A stretch of DNA of 64,000 nt from NCBI RefSeq assembly GCF_028598805.1, contig NZ_JAQRFI010000005.1:59597-123596 (forward strand), read 5' to 3'. How positions within the stretch are numbered: the stretch's first letter is position 1; each line of letters begins with the position of its first letter. Below the pieces are notes generated by a model. It was not told where the DNA came from. It was given only the letters and a program-made list of their open reading frames with translations, and made no database searches. Of this stretch, positions 39,593 through 50,096 are shown piece by piece. This DNA comes from Xenorhabdus yunnanensis (GTDB taxonomy: Bacteria; Pseudomonadota; Gammaproteobacteria; Enterobacterales; Enterobacteriaceae). Made by a program: the position numbers and the translations under genes.

Positions 39593-39883
39593 TTAGCTAT
39601 TGCTATAGATATTTACGCGATCACGTAACTCTTTACCAGGTTTAAAGTGGGGAACATATTTACCGTCCAATTCCACTTTATCACCCGTTTTTGGGTTACG
39701 ACCCACACGCGGAGCCCGGTAGTGAAGAGAAAAGCTGCCGAATCCGCGAACTTCAATACGTTCACCTGCGGCTAGTGTTTCTGCCATATGATCAAGCATT
39801 TCTTTCACTGCATCTTCAACGACTTTAGCCGACATGTGAGATTGTTGCTCTGTAAGTCTTTCGATTAATTCAGACTTGGTCAT
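39593..39883 (-). CDS. ihfB: Integration host factor subunit beta
   Basis: DNA-bending protein of 96 residues, two longer than E. coli. It shows the HU/IHF fold with the DNA-contacting arm [22 protein letters not shown] and C-terminal [14 protein letters not shown]. It heterodimerises with IHF-alpha. It lies 72 bases downstream of rpsA and is closed by a strong terminator, as in E. coli. Confidence 0.98.
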   Translation of the reverse strand: MTKSELIERLTEQQSHMSAKVVEDAVKEMLDHMAETLAAGERIEVRGFGSFSLHYRAPRVGRNPKTGDKVELDGKYVPHFKPGKELRDRVNIYSNS

Positions 39884-39955
39884 GGTACCTCCCTAAACTA
39901 CCGTATTCGGGTAATATTATCATTATAGAGAATATTACCCGAGTTATGACTTAAA

Positions 39956-41629
39956 TTACTCGCCTTTAGCTGCTTTGAAAGCTTCAGCCATTGCGTTGTT
40001 AGCGAAATTTGTGTCTTCTTGTTTGTTCACAGAAGCGATAGCGTCTTTTTCATCAGCTTCGTCTTTTGCACGAACAGACAGGTTGATTACTCGGTTTTTA
40101 CGATCAACGCCAACATATTTAGCTTCAACTTCATCGCCAACGTTCAGAACTTGAGTTGCATCTTCAACGCGGTCACGAGAAGCTTCTGATGCACGCATGT
40201 AACCTTCAACGCCGGCAGCTAATTCAACTGTAGCACCTTTTGCGTCAACTGCGGTAACTTTACCAGTAACAATTGTACCTTTCTTGTTTACAGACAGGTA
40301 ATTGTTGAATGGATCTTCTGCCAGTTGTTTAACGCCCAGAGAGATACGCTCACGTTCTGCATCTACTTGCAGAACTACAGCAGCGATTTCGTCGCCTTTC
40401 TTGTATTCACGAACTGCTTCTTCACCTGCAACGTTCCAGGAGATGTCAGACAGGTGAACCAGACCATCGATGCCGCCGTCCAGACCGATGAAGATACCGA
40501 AGTCAGTGATAGACTTGATCTTACCTTCAACGCGGTCGTTTTTGTTGTGAGTCTCAGCAAATTGCTGCCAAGGGTTAGATTTACACTGCTTCAGACCCAA
40601 GGAGATACGACGACGTTCTTCGTCGATATCCAGAACCATAACTTCCACAACATCACCAACGTTAACAACTTTGGATGGGTGGATGTTTTTGTTGGTCCAA
40701 TCCATTTCTGAAACGTGTACCAGACCTTCAACGCCTTCTTCGATTTCAACGAAGCAACCGTAGTCAGTCAGATTAGTTACGCGACCAGTCAGTTTAGTAC
40801 TTTCTGGATAACGCTTAGCGATTGCTACCCATGGATCTTCACCCAGTTGTTTCAGACCCAGAGATACGCGGGTACGCTCACGGTCGAATTTCAGTACTTT
40901 AACTGTGATTTCATCGCCCACATTGACGATTTCGCTTGGATGTTTAACACGTTTCCAAGCCATATCAGTAATGTGCAGCAGGCCATCAACGCCGCCCAGA
41001 TCAACGAATGCACCGTAGTCAGTCAGGTTCTTAACGATACCTTTAACTTCCATACCTTCTTGCAGGTTTTCCAGCAGCTGATCGCGCTCTGCGCTGTTTT
41101 CAGATTCGATAACAGCACGACGGGAAACAACTACGTTGTTGCGTTTCTGATCCAGCTTGATGACTTTGAACTCAAGCTCTTTGCCTTCAAGGTGAGCAGT
41201 ATCACGAACTGGACGAACGTCAACCAATGAACCAGGCAGGAACGCACGGATACCGTTCAGTTCTACAGTGAAGCCGCCTTTTACTTTGCCATTGATAACG
41301 CCAGTGACAGTTTCAGCTTCTTCGTATGCTTTTTCCAGCATCAGCCATGCTTCGTGACGTTTCGCTTTCTCACGGGACAGGATAGTTTCACCGAAACCAT
41401 CTTCTACCGCATCCAGAGCTACGTCGATTTCATCGCCAACTTGGATTTCCAGCTCGCCCTGAGCATTTTTGAATTGTTCTACAGGAATTGCAGATTCTGA
41501 TTTCAGACCTGCGTCAACCAATACAACGTCTTTATCGATAGCAACTACGACACCACGAACGATGGCACCTGGACGAGTTTCGATAACCTGTAGGGATTCT
41601 TCAAAGAGTTGAGCAAAAGATTCTGTCAT
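39956..41629 (-). CDS. rpsA: 30S ribosomal protein S1
   Basis: Protein of 557 residues with six S1 RNA-binding repeats, the same length as E. coli S1. The start is the ATG at 41629 ([13 protein letters not shown]), not the upstream in-frame codon. Repeat motifs such as [22 protein letters not shown] and [23 protein letters not shown] are clear. It recruits mRNA to the 30S subunit. The gene lies between cmk and ihfB in conserved order. Confidence 0.98.
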   Translation of the reverse strand: MTESFAQLFEESLQVIETRPGAIVRGVVVAIDKDVVLVDAGLKSESAIPVEQFKNAQGELEIQVGDEIDVALDAVEDGFGETILSREKAKRHEAWLMLEKAYEEAETVTGVINGKVKGGFTVELNGIRAFLPGSLVDVRPVRDTAHLEGKELEFKVIKLDQKRNNVVVSRRAVIESENSAERDQLLENLQEGMEVKGIVKNLTDYGAFVDLGGVDGLLHITDMAWKRVKHPSEIVNVGDEITVKVLKFDRERTRVSLGLKQLGEDPWVAIAKRYPESTKLTGRVTNLTDYGCFVEIEEGVEGLVHVSEMDWTNKNIHPSKVVNVGDVVEVMVLDIDEERRRISLGLKQCKSNPWQQFAETHNKNDRVEGKIKSITDFGIFIGLDGGIDGLVHLSDISWNVAGEEAVREYKKGDEIAAVVLQVDAERERISLGVKQLAEDPFNNYLSVNKKGTIVTGKVTAVDAKGATVELAAGVEGYMRASEASRDRVEDATQVLNVGDEVEAKYVGVDRKNRVINLSVRAKDEADEKDAIASVNKQEDTNFANNAMAEAFKAAKGE

Positions 41630-41822
41630 GTTAATGATCTTCAAGGTTTTTAATTAACGTCCATTTAGCATCCGGCCGAATGGGGTTGTTTTACATACCT
41701 CACAACTTTTCCTTGTTATAAGGTGTTTTAGTGTACCAGCATATTTCACTACCAATACACCAGAATTCTATATACATCTTCTTGATACGCTACTGCAATA
41801 GCATATTTACGAAAATTAACGA

Positions 41823-42509
41823 TTATGCAGGTATTTCCAGCGCGTTTTTCGCATAAGCCAGTGCTTTATTAATCACTTCTTCGATAGACATGCTGGTCGA
41901 ATCCAAGATCAAAGCATCTTGTGCAGGCACTAAAGGCGCAACTGCCCGATTGCGGTCTCGGAAGTCCCGCTCCTGTATTTCGGACAAAAGGCGGTCAAAG
42001 TTAACACTAAAACCATTCTCCTGCAACTGTAACATGCGTCTGCGGGCACGTTCTTCCGCACTTGCATCGAGAAATATTTTTACTGGCGCGTCAGGAAATA
42101 CAACAGTTCCCATATCACGACCGTCCGCTATCAGCCCTGGAGCAACGCGGAAAGCTCTCTGCCGACGTAAGAGTGCTTCACGGACGCGCGGGAATGTCGC
42201 TGTCTGTGAAGCCGTGTTTCCAACGGTTTCGGTACGAATTTCATTGCTGACATCTTCGCCTTCCAGAATAACCCGAAGTTTACCATTTGCAGGCACAAAA
42301 CGAACATCCAGGTTTGCAGCCAGAGGAACCAGAGCGTCTTCAGACTGGATATCCACCTGATGGTGAATGGCAGCCAGTGCCAATACTCGATAAATGGCAC
42401 CTGAATCAAGTAATTGCCAATCTAACGCTTCAGCCAACGCCTGACATAATGTTCCTTTGCCAGCACCACTTGGCCCATCAACGGTTATTACTGGAGCTAT
42501 CGCCGCCAT
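41823..42509 (-). CDS. cmk: Cytidylate kinase
   Basis: CMP/dCMP kinase of about 228 residues with P-loop [10 protein letters not shown] near the N-terminus, the [21 protein letters not shown] region and [14 protein letters not shown]. Two adjacent ATGs follow the strong GGAGGATA ribosome-binding site; I chose the second (42509, [12 protein letters not shown]), which matches the E. coli N-terminus. It is upstream of rpsA as in E. coli. Confidence 0.96.
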   Translation of the reverse strand: MAAIAPVITVDGPSGAGKGTLCQALAEALDWQLLDSGAIYRVLALAAIHHQVDIQSEDALVPLAANLDVRFVPANGKLRVILEGEDVSNEIRTETVGNTASQTATFPRVREALLRRQRAFRVAPGLIADGRDMGTVVFPDAPVKIFLDASAEERARRRMLQLQENGFSVNFDRLLSEIQERDFRDRNRAVAPLVPAQDALILDSTSMSIEEVINKALAYAKNALEIPA

Positions 42510-42716
42510 CATTATCCTCCTCTTCGCGTGACATTCGTATAACAGACAGGTCATTTACCGAATGCAGAAAATTGCTTAATTAGCAAGCAATAAAAAACCC
42601 GTCTTATTATACGCGCTCAGCAGATGAGAGAAACAGGCTTAGCACAATTATCCCCAAATTTCATAGCGAGTCATTTTTTCACCACGAATTTCTCTTGAAA
42701 AGCCATTTAGTTATAT

Positions 42717-44012
42717 CTATTTTGTATATTGACTAAGCTTTTCAAGCTGATTGAAATAATCTGGGAATGTTTTTGCTGTACAACCCGGGTCAAGGATGGT
42801 GACTGGTGTATCAGACAAAGCCACCAGCGAGAAACACATTGCGATTCGGTGATCATTATAAGTTTCAATTTCAGCATAATTGAGCTTTTCTGGTGGACAA
42901 ACTCGAATATAGTCACGCCCCTCTTCCACTTCGGCGCCTATTTTTCGTAATTCAGTTGCCATTGCATTGAGCCGATCTGTTTCTTTTACCCGCCAATTGT
43001 AAATATTGCGGATAACTGTTTCTCCCTGCGCAAACAGCGCAGTTGTCGCAATAGTCATTGCAGCATCAGGAATCGCGTTCATATCCATATCAACGCCTGT
43101 CAATGTACCACGTTCACACTCGACAAAATCATCCCCCCAGCGAATAGTCGCCCCCATTTGTTCCAGCACATTGGAAAATTTGGTATCCCCTTGCAGGCTA
43201 TTTCTGCCAATGCCTGTGACACGAACTGTTCCACCTTTAATTGCTGCCGCAGCCAGAAAATAAGATGCCGATGAAGCATCACCTTCCACCAGATATTGTC
43301 CCGGAGACAAATATTGCTGCTGCCCTTTAATATGGAAAATCTGATATTGTTCATTTTTTATCGTTACACCAAAACTTTTCATCAGTGCCAATGTAATATC
43401 AATATAAGGTTTAGAGACCAAATCACCTTGTATATGAATTTCCGTGTCGTTTTCTGCCAATGGCGCTGCCATCAATAAAGCCGTCAGGAATTGGCTGGAA
43501 ACACTGCCATCAACAGTAACTTTTCCGCCTGAAAATCCTCCCTTTATATGTAAAGGGGGATAATTCTCCTGTTCAAGATAATCAATTTCGGCTCCCCCTT
43601 GACGCAGTGCATCGACCAAATGACCAATCGGACGCTCCTTCATACGGGGTTCACCAGTCAACACCAGGCTAATACCGCTATTTCCCAAGCATAGCGCCGC
43701 TGCCAATGGGCGCATTGCTGTACCTGCATTACCCAAGAACAGTTCAATTCCGCTTTTTCCGGTAATGGGGCCCCCACCAATACCATCTACTTCACAAATG
43801 GTACGGTCGGCGGATAAACGATAAGAAATGCCCAATGCAGTCAGCGCATTAAGCATGTAACGAATATCATCACTGTCCAATAAATTGGTTAGCCGGGTTA
43901 TCCCTTTAGCAAAAGCCGCAAGTAATAAAGCGCGGTTAGAAACGCTTTTAGAGCCGGGCAAATTAATCGTTCCATTAATACGAGAAATAGGTTGTAACGT
44001 CAGGGATTGCAT
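42717..44012 (-). CDS. aroA: 3-phosphoshikimate 1-carboxyvinyltransferase
   Basis: EPSP synthase of 431 residues, a class I (glyphosate-sensitive type) enzyme judging by [15 protein letters not shown] with the usual Gly and Pro. [16 protein letters not shown] at the N-terminus binds phosphate, and the C-terminus has [11 protein letters not shown]. It transfers enolpyruvate from PEP to shikimate 3-phosphate. It follows serC with a 153-base gap. It shares its fold with the MurA-like protein at 12041-13351. Confidence 0.97.
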   Translation of the reverse strand: MQSLTLQPISRINGTINLPGSKSVSNRALLLAAFAKGITRLTNLLDSDDIRYMLNALTALGISYRLSADRTICEVDGIGGGPITGKSGIELFLGNAGTAMRPLAAALCLGNSGISLVLTGEPRMKERPIGHLVDALRQGGAEIDYLEQENYPPLHIKGGFSGGKVTVDGSVSSQFLTALLMAAPLAENDTEIHIQGDLVSKPYIDITLALMKSFGVTIKNEQYQIFHIKGQQQYLSPGQYLVEGDASSASYFLAAAAIKGGTVRVTGIGRNSLQGDTKFSNVLEQMGATIRWGDDFVECERGTLTGVDMDMNAIPDAAMTIATTALFAQGETVIRNIYNWRVKETDRLNAMATELRKIGAEVEEGRDYIRVCPPEKLNYAEIETYNDHRIAMCFSLVALSDTPVTILDPGCTAKTFPDYFNQLEKLSQYTK

Positions 44013-44132
44013 AAAGAGAGGAATCTCCGGTTTTTAATAGGTTATATCCTTTATCTTTCAAACCGTTATTTTTCAAACTACCATTTGAAATCTATTGGGA
44101 TATATTTTTAGGGTAAATCGAGAGGTTTTAGA

Positions 44133-44155
44133 TCGGGAGATGCCATCCCTCCCGA
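44133..44155 (-). terminator. Hairpin between serC and aroA
   Basis: TCGGGAG and CTCCCGA form a seven-base perfect stem directly after the serC stop. On the minus strand only a weak T-containing stretch follows. It may partially terminate or attenuate transcription into aroA. Confidence 0.45.
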
Positions 44156-44165
44156 CGATAAAAAA

Positions 44166-45254
44166 TTAAGCGTTGTGGTGTTCAAAATCCGCCATAAATT
44201 CAACCAATGTTTTGACTCCCTCATAAGGCATGGCGTTATAAATGGAAGCACGGGCACCTCCTGCCACTTTATGCCCTTTCAACGCATGTAATCCGTGCGC
44301 ATAAGCTTCTTTCAAGAACTGACCATCTAACATTGGATTAGCCAGCTGGAATGGCACATTCATGATAGAACGATTTTGAGGGACAACACGGTTAATATAT
44401 AACTTGCTGTTATCAATGGCACGATAGAGATGTTCAGCTTTTGCAAGATTGCGTTTGCTGATTTCTTGTAACCCTCCCTGCTCTTTCAACCACTTGAATA
44501 CCATGCCAGATAGATACCATGCAAATGTCGGTGGCGTGTTGTACATAGAGTCGTATTGAACCTGCACAGTATAATCCAGAATCGACGGCGTATGCTGGTG
44601 TGCTTTACCCAGAAGATCATCACGAATAATAACGACGGTAATCCCTGCTGGACCAATATTTTTTTGTGCTCCGGCATAAATCACACCATAGCGGCTAACA
44701 TCAATAGGTGCAGAGAGAATAGTTGAAGAGTAATCGGCAATCACAATCTTATCATCACCAAAATCAGGCTCTTCAAAAATAGCAAGACCTTCAATAGTTT
44801 CATTAGGACAATAATGAACATAAGCAGCATCACTGCTCAAACCCCATTCACTCATCGGTTTCACACTGGTGATACCATCTGTTTCTACTCTGATATCAAT
44901 GACGTTTGGTGTGCAATATTTTTTTGCTTCTTTCGCTGCACATTCAGACCAGTAACCACTAACAATATAATCTGCTGTTGATTTATCACCCAATAAGTTC
45001 TGTGGCAATGCCGAGAATTGTGCACGAGCCCCACCATGACAAAACAGCACTTTGTAATTCTCAGGTATTGATAATAAATCTCGGAGATCTTTTTCTGCTT
45101 CTGCCGCAACAGCCACGAATTCTTTGCTACGGTGGCTGATTTCCATCACAGATGTCCCCAGACCGTGCCAGTTGCAAAGTTCCTGCTCTGCACGTCGTAA
45201 TACTTCTGCTGGCAACATGGCTGGACCAGCGCTGAAATTATATACCTGACTCAT
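44166..45254 (-). CDS. serC: Phosphoserine aminotransferase
   Basis: PLP enzyme of 362 residues for serine and pyridoxine synthesis. The start is the ATG at 45254 ([19 protein letters not shown]), which is the family N-terminus; an upstream in-frame extension of 26 codons is not supported. [12 protein letters not shown] carries the PLP lysine. It heads the serC-aroA pair as in E. coli. Confidence 0.97.
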   Translation of the reverse strand: MSQVYNFSAGPAMLPAEVLRRAEQELCNWHGLGTSVMEISHRSKEFVAVAAEAEKDLRDLLSIPENYKVLFCHGGARAQFSALPQNLLGDKSTADYIVSGYWSECAAKEAKKYCTPNVIDIRVETDGITSVKPMSEWGLSSDAAYVHYCPNETIEGLAIFEEPDFGDDKIVIADYSSTILSAPIDVSRYGVIYAGAQKNIGPAGITVVIIRDDLLGKAHQHTPSILDYTVQVQYDSMYNTPPTFAWYLSGMVFKWLKEQGGLQEISKRNLAKAEHLYRAIDNSKLYINRVVPQNRSIMNVPFQLANPMLDGQFLKEAYAHGLHALKGHKVAGGARASIYNAMPYEGVKTLVEFMADFEHHNA

Positions 45255-45766
45255 TAACCTCAACCTCACCCTATCAATGGATACAATAAAATCGGATGCA
45301 TTGGTTTTATCACTCCCGCCCTGCCGCTGCAATGGTTATTAAAAGATTGTTGCAAACTATTGTTACAGCCTATTACATCACTGGCAGATAGATTGTGTTA
45401 CCGGGAACTTAATTATCAAAAATACCAATAAGAAAGTCAGGATGATATTTTTCATCCTATACATAATATTTAAAACACACCTCAACAATAATCTATATCT
45501 ATAAATACATGGATATTTCGATCTAATAAAAACATGGAAAAACAACACCCTAGCAGAGGATGTATTAATTAATATAAAAGGTATTAGTTAACAAAATGGA
45601 AGTTGTTACCTTAAAAAATGAATTAACCGATTAATAGTATGAGATACTATTTTTAATCTATAAGTAAGATAACTTTTTCTAATTGTCGTAACAGAAAATA
45701 GAAGTTTACCCATAAATATTGTTATTGGTCACACCAATATTTTACTGACGTAATAAGGATATATTG
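45255..45766. promoter_or_regulatory. Divergent intergenic region between serC and the NRPS-like gene
   Basis: 512 bases, AT-rich, with no credible gene. A hairpin AGGATGA-N6-TCATCCT lies at 45439-45458. A dyad ATTGGT-CAC-ACCAAT at 45724-45738 is 28 bases before the NRPS-like start and could be an operator or a structure in its leader. Promoters for serC (minus) and the NRPS-like gene (plus) must be here; I cannot place them confidently. Confidence 0.45.
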
Positions 45767-48700
45767 ATGATTAAAAAAATCACGCCTAATTTCCATCAAT
45801 TAGAACAAAAAACAAAAAATTCCATTAACTATGATTTAATTGATATTTTTATACAAAAAGCTAAAGAATATCCTGAACATCACGCAATTATTACTGAAGA
45901 ACGTACTGTCAGTTATCGAAAACTTGCTCAGCAGGCGCAGTCACTGGCTGTTCATTTATATAAAATGGGTATACAACATGAAACTCCGGTAGCTATTTTA
46001 TTGGAGCCGGGAATTGAGCAAATCATTGCCCAAATCGCTATCTTACTGGTGGGAGGAAGCTGCGTTCCACTCGATCCCACAATGCCTGATGACAGGCTAT
46101 GTTTTATGTTACAGGATTTACAAATAAACCTGACACTAACAATTCCTCAATTTCAAGAACGCACCTTACCCACAGATTTTATCATTATTAATCAGGATGT
46201 ACTGGAATCCCCAGAAACGGTTCACTTTCCTTTGGTTCATGGCGGGAAAAATCATCGAACTCATATTTTATTCACCTCGGGAACAACCGGAAGGCCCAAA
46301 GCAGTTGAAATTGAAGCTCAAGGTATTCTTCGTCTCGTTGTTAATCCTACTTATGTAGATTTAAGCAGCACTGATAAAATAGCTTGTATTGCCAATCCTA
46401 CATTTGATGTCTCTCTATTTGAAATTTGGGGAGCATTATTAAATGGAGCTTCCATAGTCATTATTCCGAGAAAAACGGTTGTCGATCCCTATCTGTTTCA
46501 AGCAATGTTAGAAAAATTCTCAGTCAGTTTTATGCTTATTACTACCGCTTTATTCAATTTGGTCGCCAATACCTGCCCTCAAGCATTCCGTGGTTTACGC
46601 TATCTCATTCCCGGTGGAGAGGCACTAAACCCTTATACCTTGCGTCAAGTTTTGCAATCTGCTCCACCACAACATTTAATAAACGGTTATGGGCCAACTG
46701 AAAGTACCGTTATGTCTTTACTCTATGAAATTACACTGGATAAACTGACAGAAGAAAATATACCCATTGGAAAACCAATTGCTAATAGTGAAATTTATAT
46801 TTTGGATGATCAACAACAGATTGTTGCGCCGGGTCAAATCGGCGAAATCTGTCTTGGTGGAGAGGGATTAGCTCGTGGCTATTGGAATCGCCCAGAAATA
46901 AACTCTCAGCGTTTCATTATGGTTGATATTGAAAAAAATAATGAATTAAAAAGGATATATCGCACTGGTGATTTAGGCTGGCAGCGTTCTGATGGTGTTT
47001 TTATGTATACTGGGCGAGTAGATAATCAGATAAAAATACGTGGTTATCGCATCGAGATTGAAGAGATAGAAACTCAGCTACTAAAAAGCCAGTTATTGAA
47101 ATCAACGGCTGTATGTGTAGTAAAAAAAGAGAATATAGAACCTTATTTAATTGCTTTTATCGTTCCTAAAGATTTAAATACTTTTTCAACACAAATGTTA
47201 AACCAATGGATTAACCTCTATTTACCAGATTATATGCGGCCCAGACTTGTTGTTGTCGAACATATCCCTCTCACCTTCAACGGAAAAACAGATAGGCCGC
47301 GCTTACTAGCAGAGTATGCGGAGAATCAAAAACAACAACAACTATCTCAGCCAAATACAAAAATGAGTGAAGAAGAATCAATCGTTTTAAATAGTTGGCG
47401 ACAAGCCTTAGATTCTTATGATATTACGCTAGATAGCAATTTCTTCCAGCTGGGAGGAAATTCATTACAAGCAACCAGACTCATTATTGACATTGGACAC
47501 CAGTTCCAGCGCAGTTTGCCAGTACAGCTCTTGTACGACTCTCCTACACCACGAAAATTAATAGAAACTCTCCAACACAATAAGCTAGAAGCCGTTGATT
47601 TATACAACATTATGCTCAAAGATAGTTTACTTCCTGCTAATATTCAGCCCTTGTCTCAGCCACTCCAGCCATGGTTAACACCTGATACAGGACGAGTATT
47701 ATTAACTGGCGCAACCGGATTTTTAGGGGCTTTTCTCCTGCGTGATCTTTTGTCACAAACCGAGATTAATCAGGTAACTTGTTTAGTACGTGCACACAAT
47801 AATGATTTAGCTTTGCTGAGAGTTAAAAATAATTTGAAGCAATATGATCTGTGGAAAGATGAATTCCTCTCTAAATTACAGGTTCTTGCCAGTGATCTTG
47901 AAAAACCTCAGTTAGCACTCAGCCAACAAATTTATGAAAAATTATCAGTAGAATGTGATGTCATTTTTCATTTGGCTGCCCATGTAAATTATATCCAGCC
48001 TTATTCATCTCATTATTCTGGGAATGTTTTAGGAACATTGAATGTATTACACTTTGCTGTCAGTAAGAAAACAAAACCTTTGCATTATGTATCTACTCTT
48101 TCTGTTTTTGGCCCAGTAAAACTCTGCTCATCTGTAACCAGAATTTATGAGAATGATGACATCATGCCTTATTTGGATGGTCTGCAATATGATTCAGGTT
48201 ACTCACAAAGCCAATGGGTTGTTGAGCGGATAATATGGCAAGCCAGAGACAGAGGGATACCTCTTGCTGTATATAGACCCGGTTTTATCATGGGGGATAG
48301 TTTGACAGGAGCAAGTAATCCTAAAGACTTTATATCTAGATTAGTTCAAGGTTGTATAAATATAAACGCTTATCCGCTATTAATTAATCAACGACAAGAA
48401 TTTGTACCCGTAAATTATGTCAGCCAAGCCTTGCTTAATATTTCTATGGATAACCACAGATTAGGAAAAGCTTACCATCTAGGAACCCCTAACAATCAAC
48501 AATCCATCGATATGAATCCGTTTTTTGAGTTAATTAATCAATTTGGTTATCAACTTAAAGGGTTACCTTATTCTGAATGGCTGAATAAGTTAGAATCAGA
48601 TCCAAAACTGGCAGAAAATCCATTAATGCCATTGTTGCCTATGTTATCCGAAAAAATTTATGGGCAACTTACCCGATGGGAAGTATACGAAAATATGCCT

Positions 48701-48823
48701 GTTTATGATGCAAAAAATACAGAGTCTGCTTTAAAGAGAAAATACGATTTCTATTTACCTATGGATAAACATTTATTAGAACGTTATCTCTCTTACTGGA
48801 TACAAGCTGGTTGTATATCTTAA
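45767..48823 (+). CDS. Single-module NRPS-like enzyme, adenylation-thiolation-reductase (A-T-R)
   Basis: Protein of 1018 residues. The adenylation domain (about 30-520) has LFTSGTTGRPKAVE, the FDVSLFEIWGALLNGAS core, GYGPTEST, YRTGDLG and a C-terminal NGKTDR. A carrier domain follows with FFQLGGNSL (phosphopantetheine serine). The thioester reductase domain (about 640-1018) has the NADPH motif LLTGATGFLGAF. In related A-T-R enzymes a bound amino acid is released as an aldehyde, which can dimerise to pyrazines. The reductase motif reads GYSQSQWV, so the usual Lys of Tyr-x3-Lys is Gln816. The ATG at 45767 follows AAGGAT. It is accessory relative to E. coli and flanked by ansB. Confidence 0.9.
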   Translation: MIKKITPNFHQLEQKTKNSINYDLIDIFIQKAKEYPEHHAIITEERTVSYRKLAQQAQSLAVHLYKMGIQHETPVAILLEPGIEQIIAQIAILLVGGSCVPLDPTMPDDRLCFMLQDLQINLTLTIPQFQERTLPTDFIIINQDVLESPETVHFPLVHGGKNHRTHILFTSGTTGRPKAVEIEAQGILRLVVNPTYVDLSSTDKIACIANPTFDVSLFEIWGALLNGASIVIIPRKTVVDPYLFQAMLEKFSVSFMLITTALFNLVANTCPQAFRGLRYLIPGGEALNPYTLRQVLQSAPPQHLINGYGPTESTVMSLLYEITLDKLTEENIPIGKPIANSEIYILDDQQQIVAPGQIGEICLGGEGLARGYWNRPEINSQRFIMVDIEKNNELKRIYRTGDLGWQRSDGVFMYTGRVDNQIKIRGYRIEIEEIETQLLKSQLLKSTAVCVVKKENIEPYLIAFIVPKDLNTFSTQMLNQWINLYLPDYMRPRLVVVEHIPLTFNGKTDRPRLLAEYAENQKQQQLSQPNTKMSEEESIVLNSWRQALDSYDITLDSNFFQLGGNSLQATRLIIDIGHQFQRSLPVQLLYDSPTPRKLIETLQHNKLEAVDLYNIMLKDSLLPANIQPLSQPLQPWLTPDTGRVLLTGATGFLGAFLLRDLLSQTEINQVTCLVRAHNNDLALLRVKNNLKQYDLWKDEFLSKLQVLASDLEKPQLALSQQIYEKLSVECDVIFHLAAHVNYIQPYSSHYSGNVLGTLNVLHFAVSKKTKPLHYVSTLSVFGPVKLCSSVTRIYENDDIMPYLDGLQYDSGYSQSQWVVERIIWQARDRGIPLAVYRPGFIMGDSLTGASNPKDFISRLVQGCININAYPLLINQRQEFVPVNYVSQALLNISMDNHRLGKAYHLGTPNNQQSIDMNPFFELINQFGYQLKGLPYSEWLNKLESDPKLAENPLMPLLPMLSEKIYGQLTRWEVYENMPVYDAKNTESALKRKYDFYLPMDKHLLERYLSYWIQAGCIS

Positions 48824-48843
48824 TTAAATGATTTTTTTGCTCA

Positions 48844-48880
48844 AAAAATAGGAAGGTGCTTTATGCACCTCCCTATTTTT
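48844..48880. terminator. Bidirectional terminator between NRPS-like gene and ansB
   Basis: AGGTGC-N5-GCACCT extends through GG/CC to A-rich and T-rich arms (one A/C mismatch), leaving a T-run on both strands. It lies between the convergent NRPS-like gene and ansB. Confidence 0.85.
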
Positions 48881-48904
48881 ATAGATCGGAAATTAAATCA
48901 GAAA

Positions 48905-49948
48905 TTAATACTTACTGAACATTTCCTGAATTTTTGCCACATCAGAAGTCTGCGTCAGAGCCAATTGCAGAAGCACACGCGCTTTCTGCGGGTTCAGGCG
49001 CTCTGAAGCCACAAATCCATATTTGCTGTCGTTAACTTCAGCATTCTGAGTTGTGTAGCCGAAAGGAATGCGGCTGGAGCGAACAACAACAACGCCATCT
49101 TTAGCTGCTTGAACCAGAGTATCAAAAATGGATGTATAGATGTTACCGTTACCTACACCTGCGCTGATAATGCCTTTATAGCCGTTTTCAACAAAAGCTT
49201 TTGCTGGCAGAGCAGATGCGTTGGAGTAGTTATAAACGATACCAACTTTTGGCAATTCATCCAATTTGCTAACATCAAAAGCGGCTTTGCTGGCTTTTAC
49301 TGGTGCCGCAGAATAGTAGTTCACTTTTCCGTTATGAACGAAGCCCTGTGTACCAGCATTCACAGCCTGAAACGCCTGAACTTCAGTTGTGCTCAGCTTA
49401 CCAATATCACGACCATGAATAACGGTATCATTCATCGCAAGCAGAACACCACGGTTTGCAGAATTTTTATCCGCAGCAACAACAACAGCGTTGTACAGGT
49501 TCAGTGGGCCATCAGCACCCAGCGCAGTAGATGGACGCATTGCGCCAACCATTACGATAGGTTTCTGGCACTGAGTGGTCAGATCGAGGAAATAGGCAGT
49601 TTCTTCCATGGTATCAGTGCCGTGGGTAATAACGAAACCATCGGTTTTGTCACAATCTGCATTGATTTTTTTCGCCAGAGTCAGCCACACCTGATCGTTC
49701 ATATCCTGAGAACCGATGCTGACAACCTGCTCGCCTTTCAAATCAGCAATGTTCTTAATTGCCGGTACAGCATTCAGCAGTGCATCAACTCCCACTTTGC
49801 CAGCGGTATAATTAGACTGAGTTGCAGATTCACCACCACCGGCAATTGTGCCACCAGTTGCCAAAACAGTAACGTTTGGCAGAGCGAAAGCAGAGCCACT
49901 GACTAAAGCCAGAAAACCGGCTATTGCTGTTATTTTAGTCTTTTTCAT
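48905..49948 (-). CDS. ansB: Periplasmic L-asparaginase II
   Basis: Type II asparaginase of 347 residues with a signal peptide (MKKTKITAIAGFLALVSGSAFA). The catalytic threonines lie in LATGGTIAGGG and the HGTDTMEET motif. It hydrolyses asparagine to aspartate and ammonia in the periplasm. In E. coli ansB lies elsewhere, so it is part of the accessory insertion between serC and ycaO. It is convergent with the NRPS-like gene. Confidence 0.96.
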   Translation of the reverse strand: MKKTKITAIAGFLALVSGSAFALPNVTVLATGGTIAGGGESATQSNYTAGKVGVDALLNAVPAIKNIADLKGEQVVSIGSQDMNDQVWLTLAKKINADCDKTDGFVITHGTDTMEETAYFLDLTTQCQKPIVMVGAMRPSTALGADGPLNLYNAVVVAADKNSANRGVLLAMNDTVIHGRDIGKLSTTEVQAFQAVNAGTQGFVHNGKVNYYSAAPVKASKAAFDVSKLDELPKVGIVYNYSNASALPAKAFVENGYKGIISAGVGNGNIYTSIFDTLVQAAKDGVVVVRSSRIPFGYTTQNAEVNDSKYGFVASERLNPQKARVLLQLALTQTSDVAKIQEMFSKY

Positions 49949-50096
49949 TATTCAACCTCTTGTAAAAAAAGCCATTTTATTATGTAAACTCAGAATAAAG
50001 AAACTCTAATTAACAATAATTTTTGGGAACTAATAGAGCGGATGAAAAAAACACCGTATGATATGCAGCCTTTAACATAAATTGAAGTGAATCACG

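Noticed and set aside
49109..49906. 265-codon open frame antisense to ansB
   Set aside because: It is a shadow of the ansB coding strand, with an implausible composition and no start signal.
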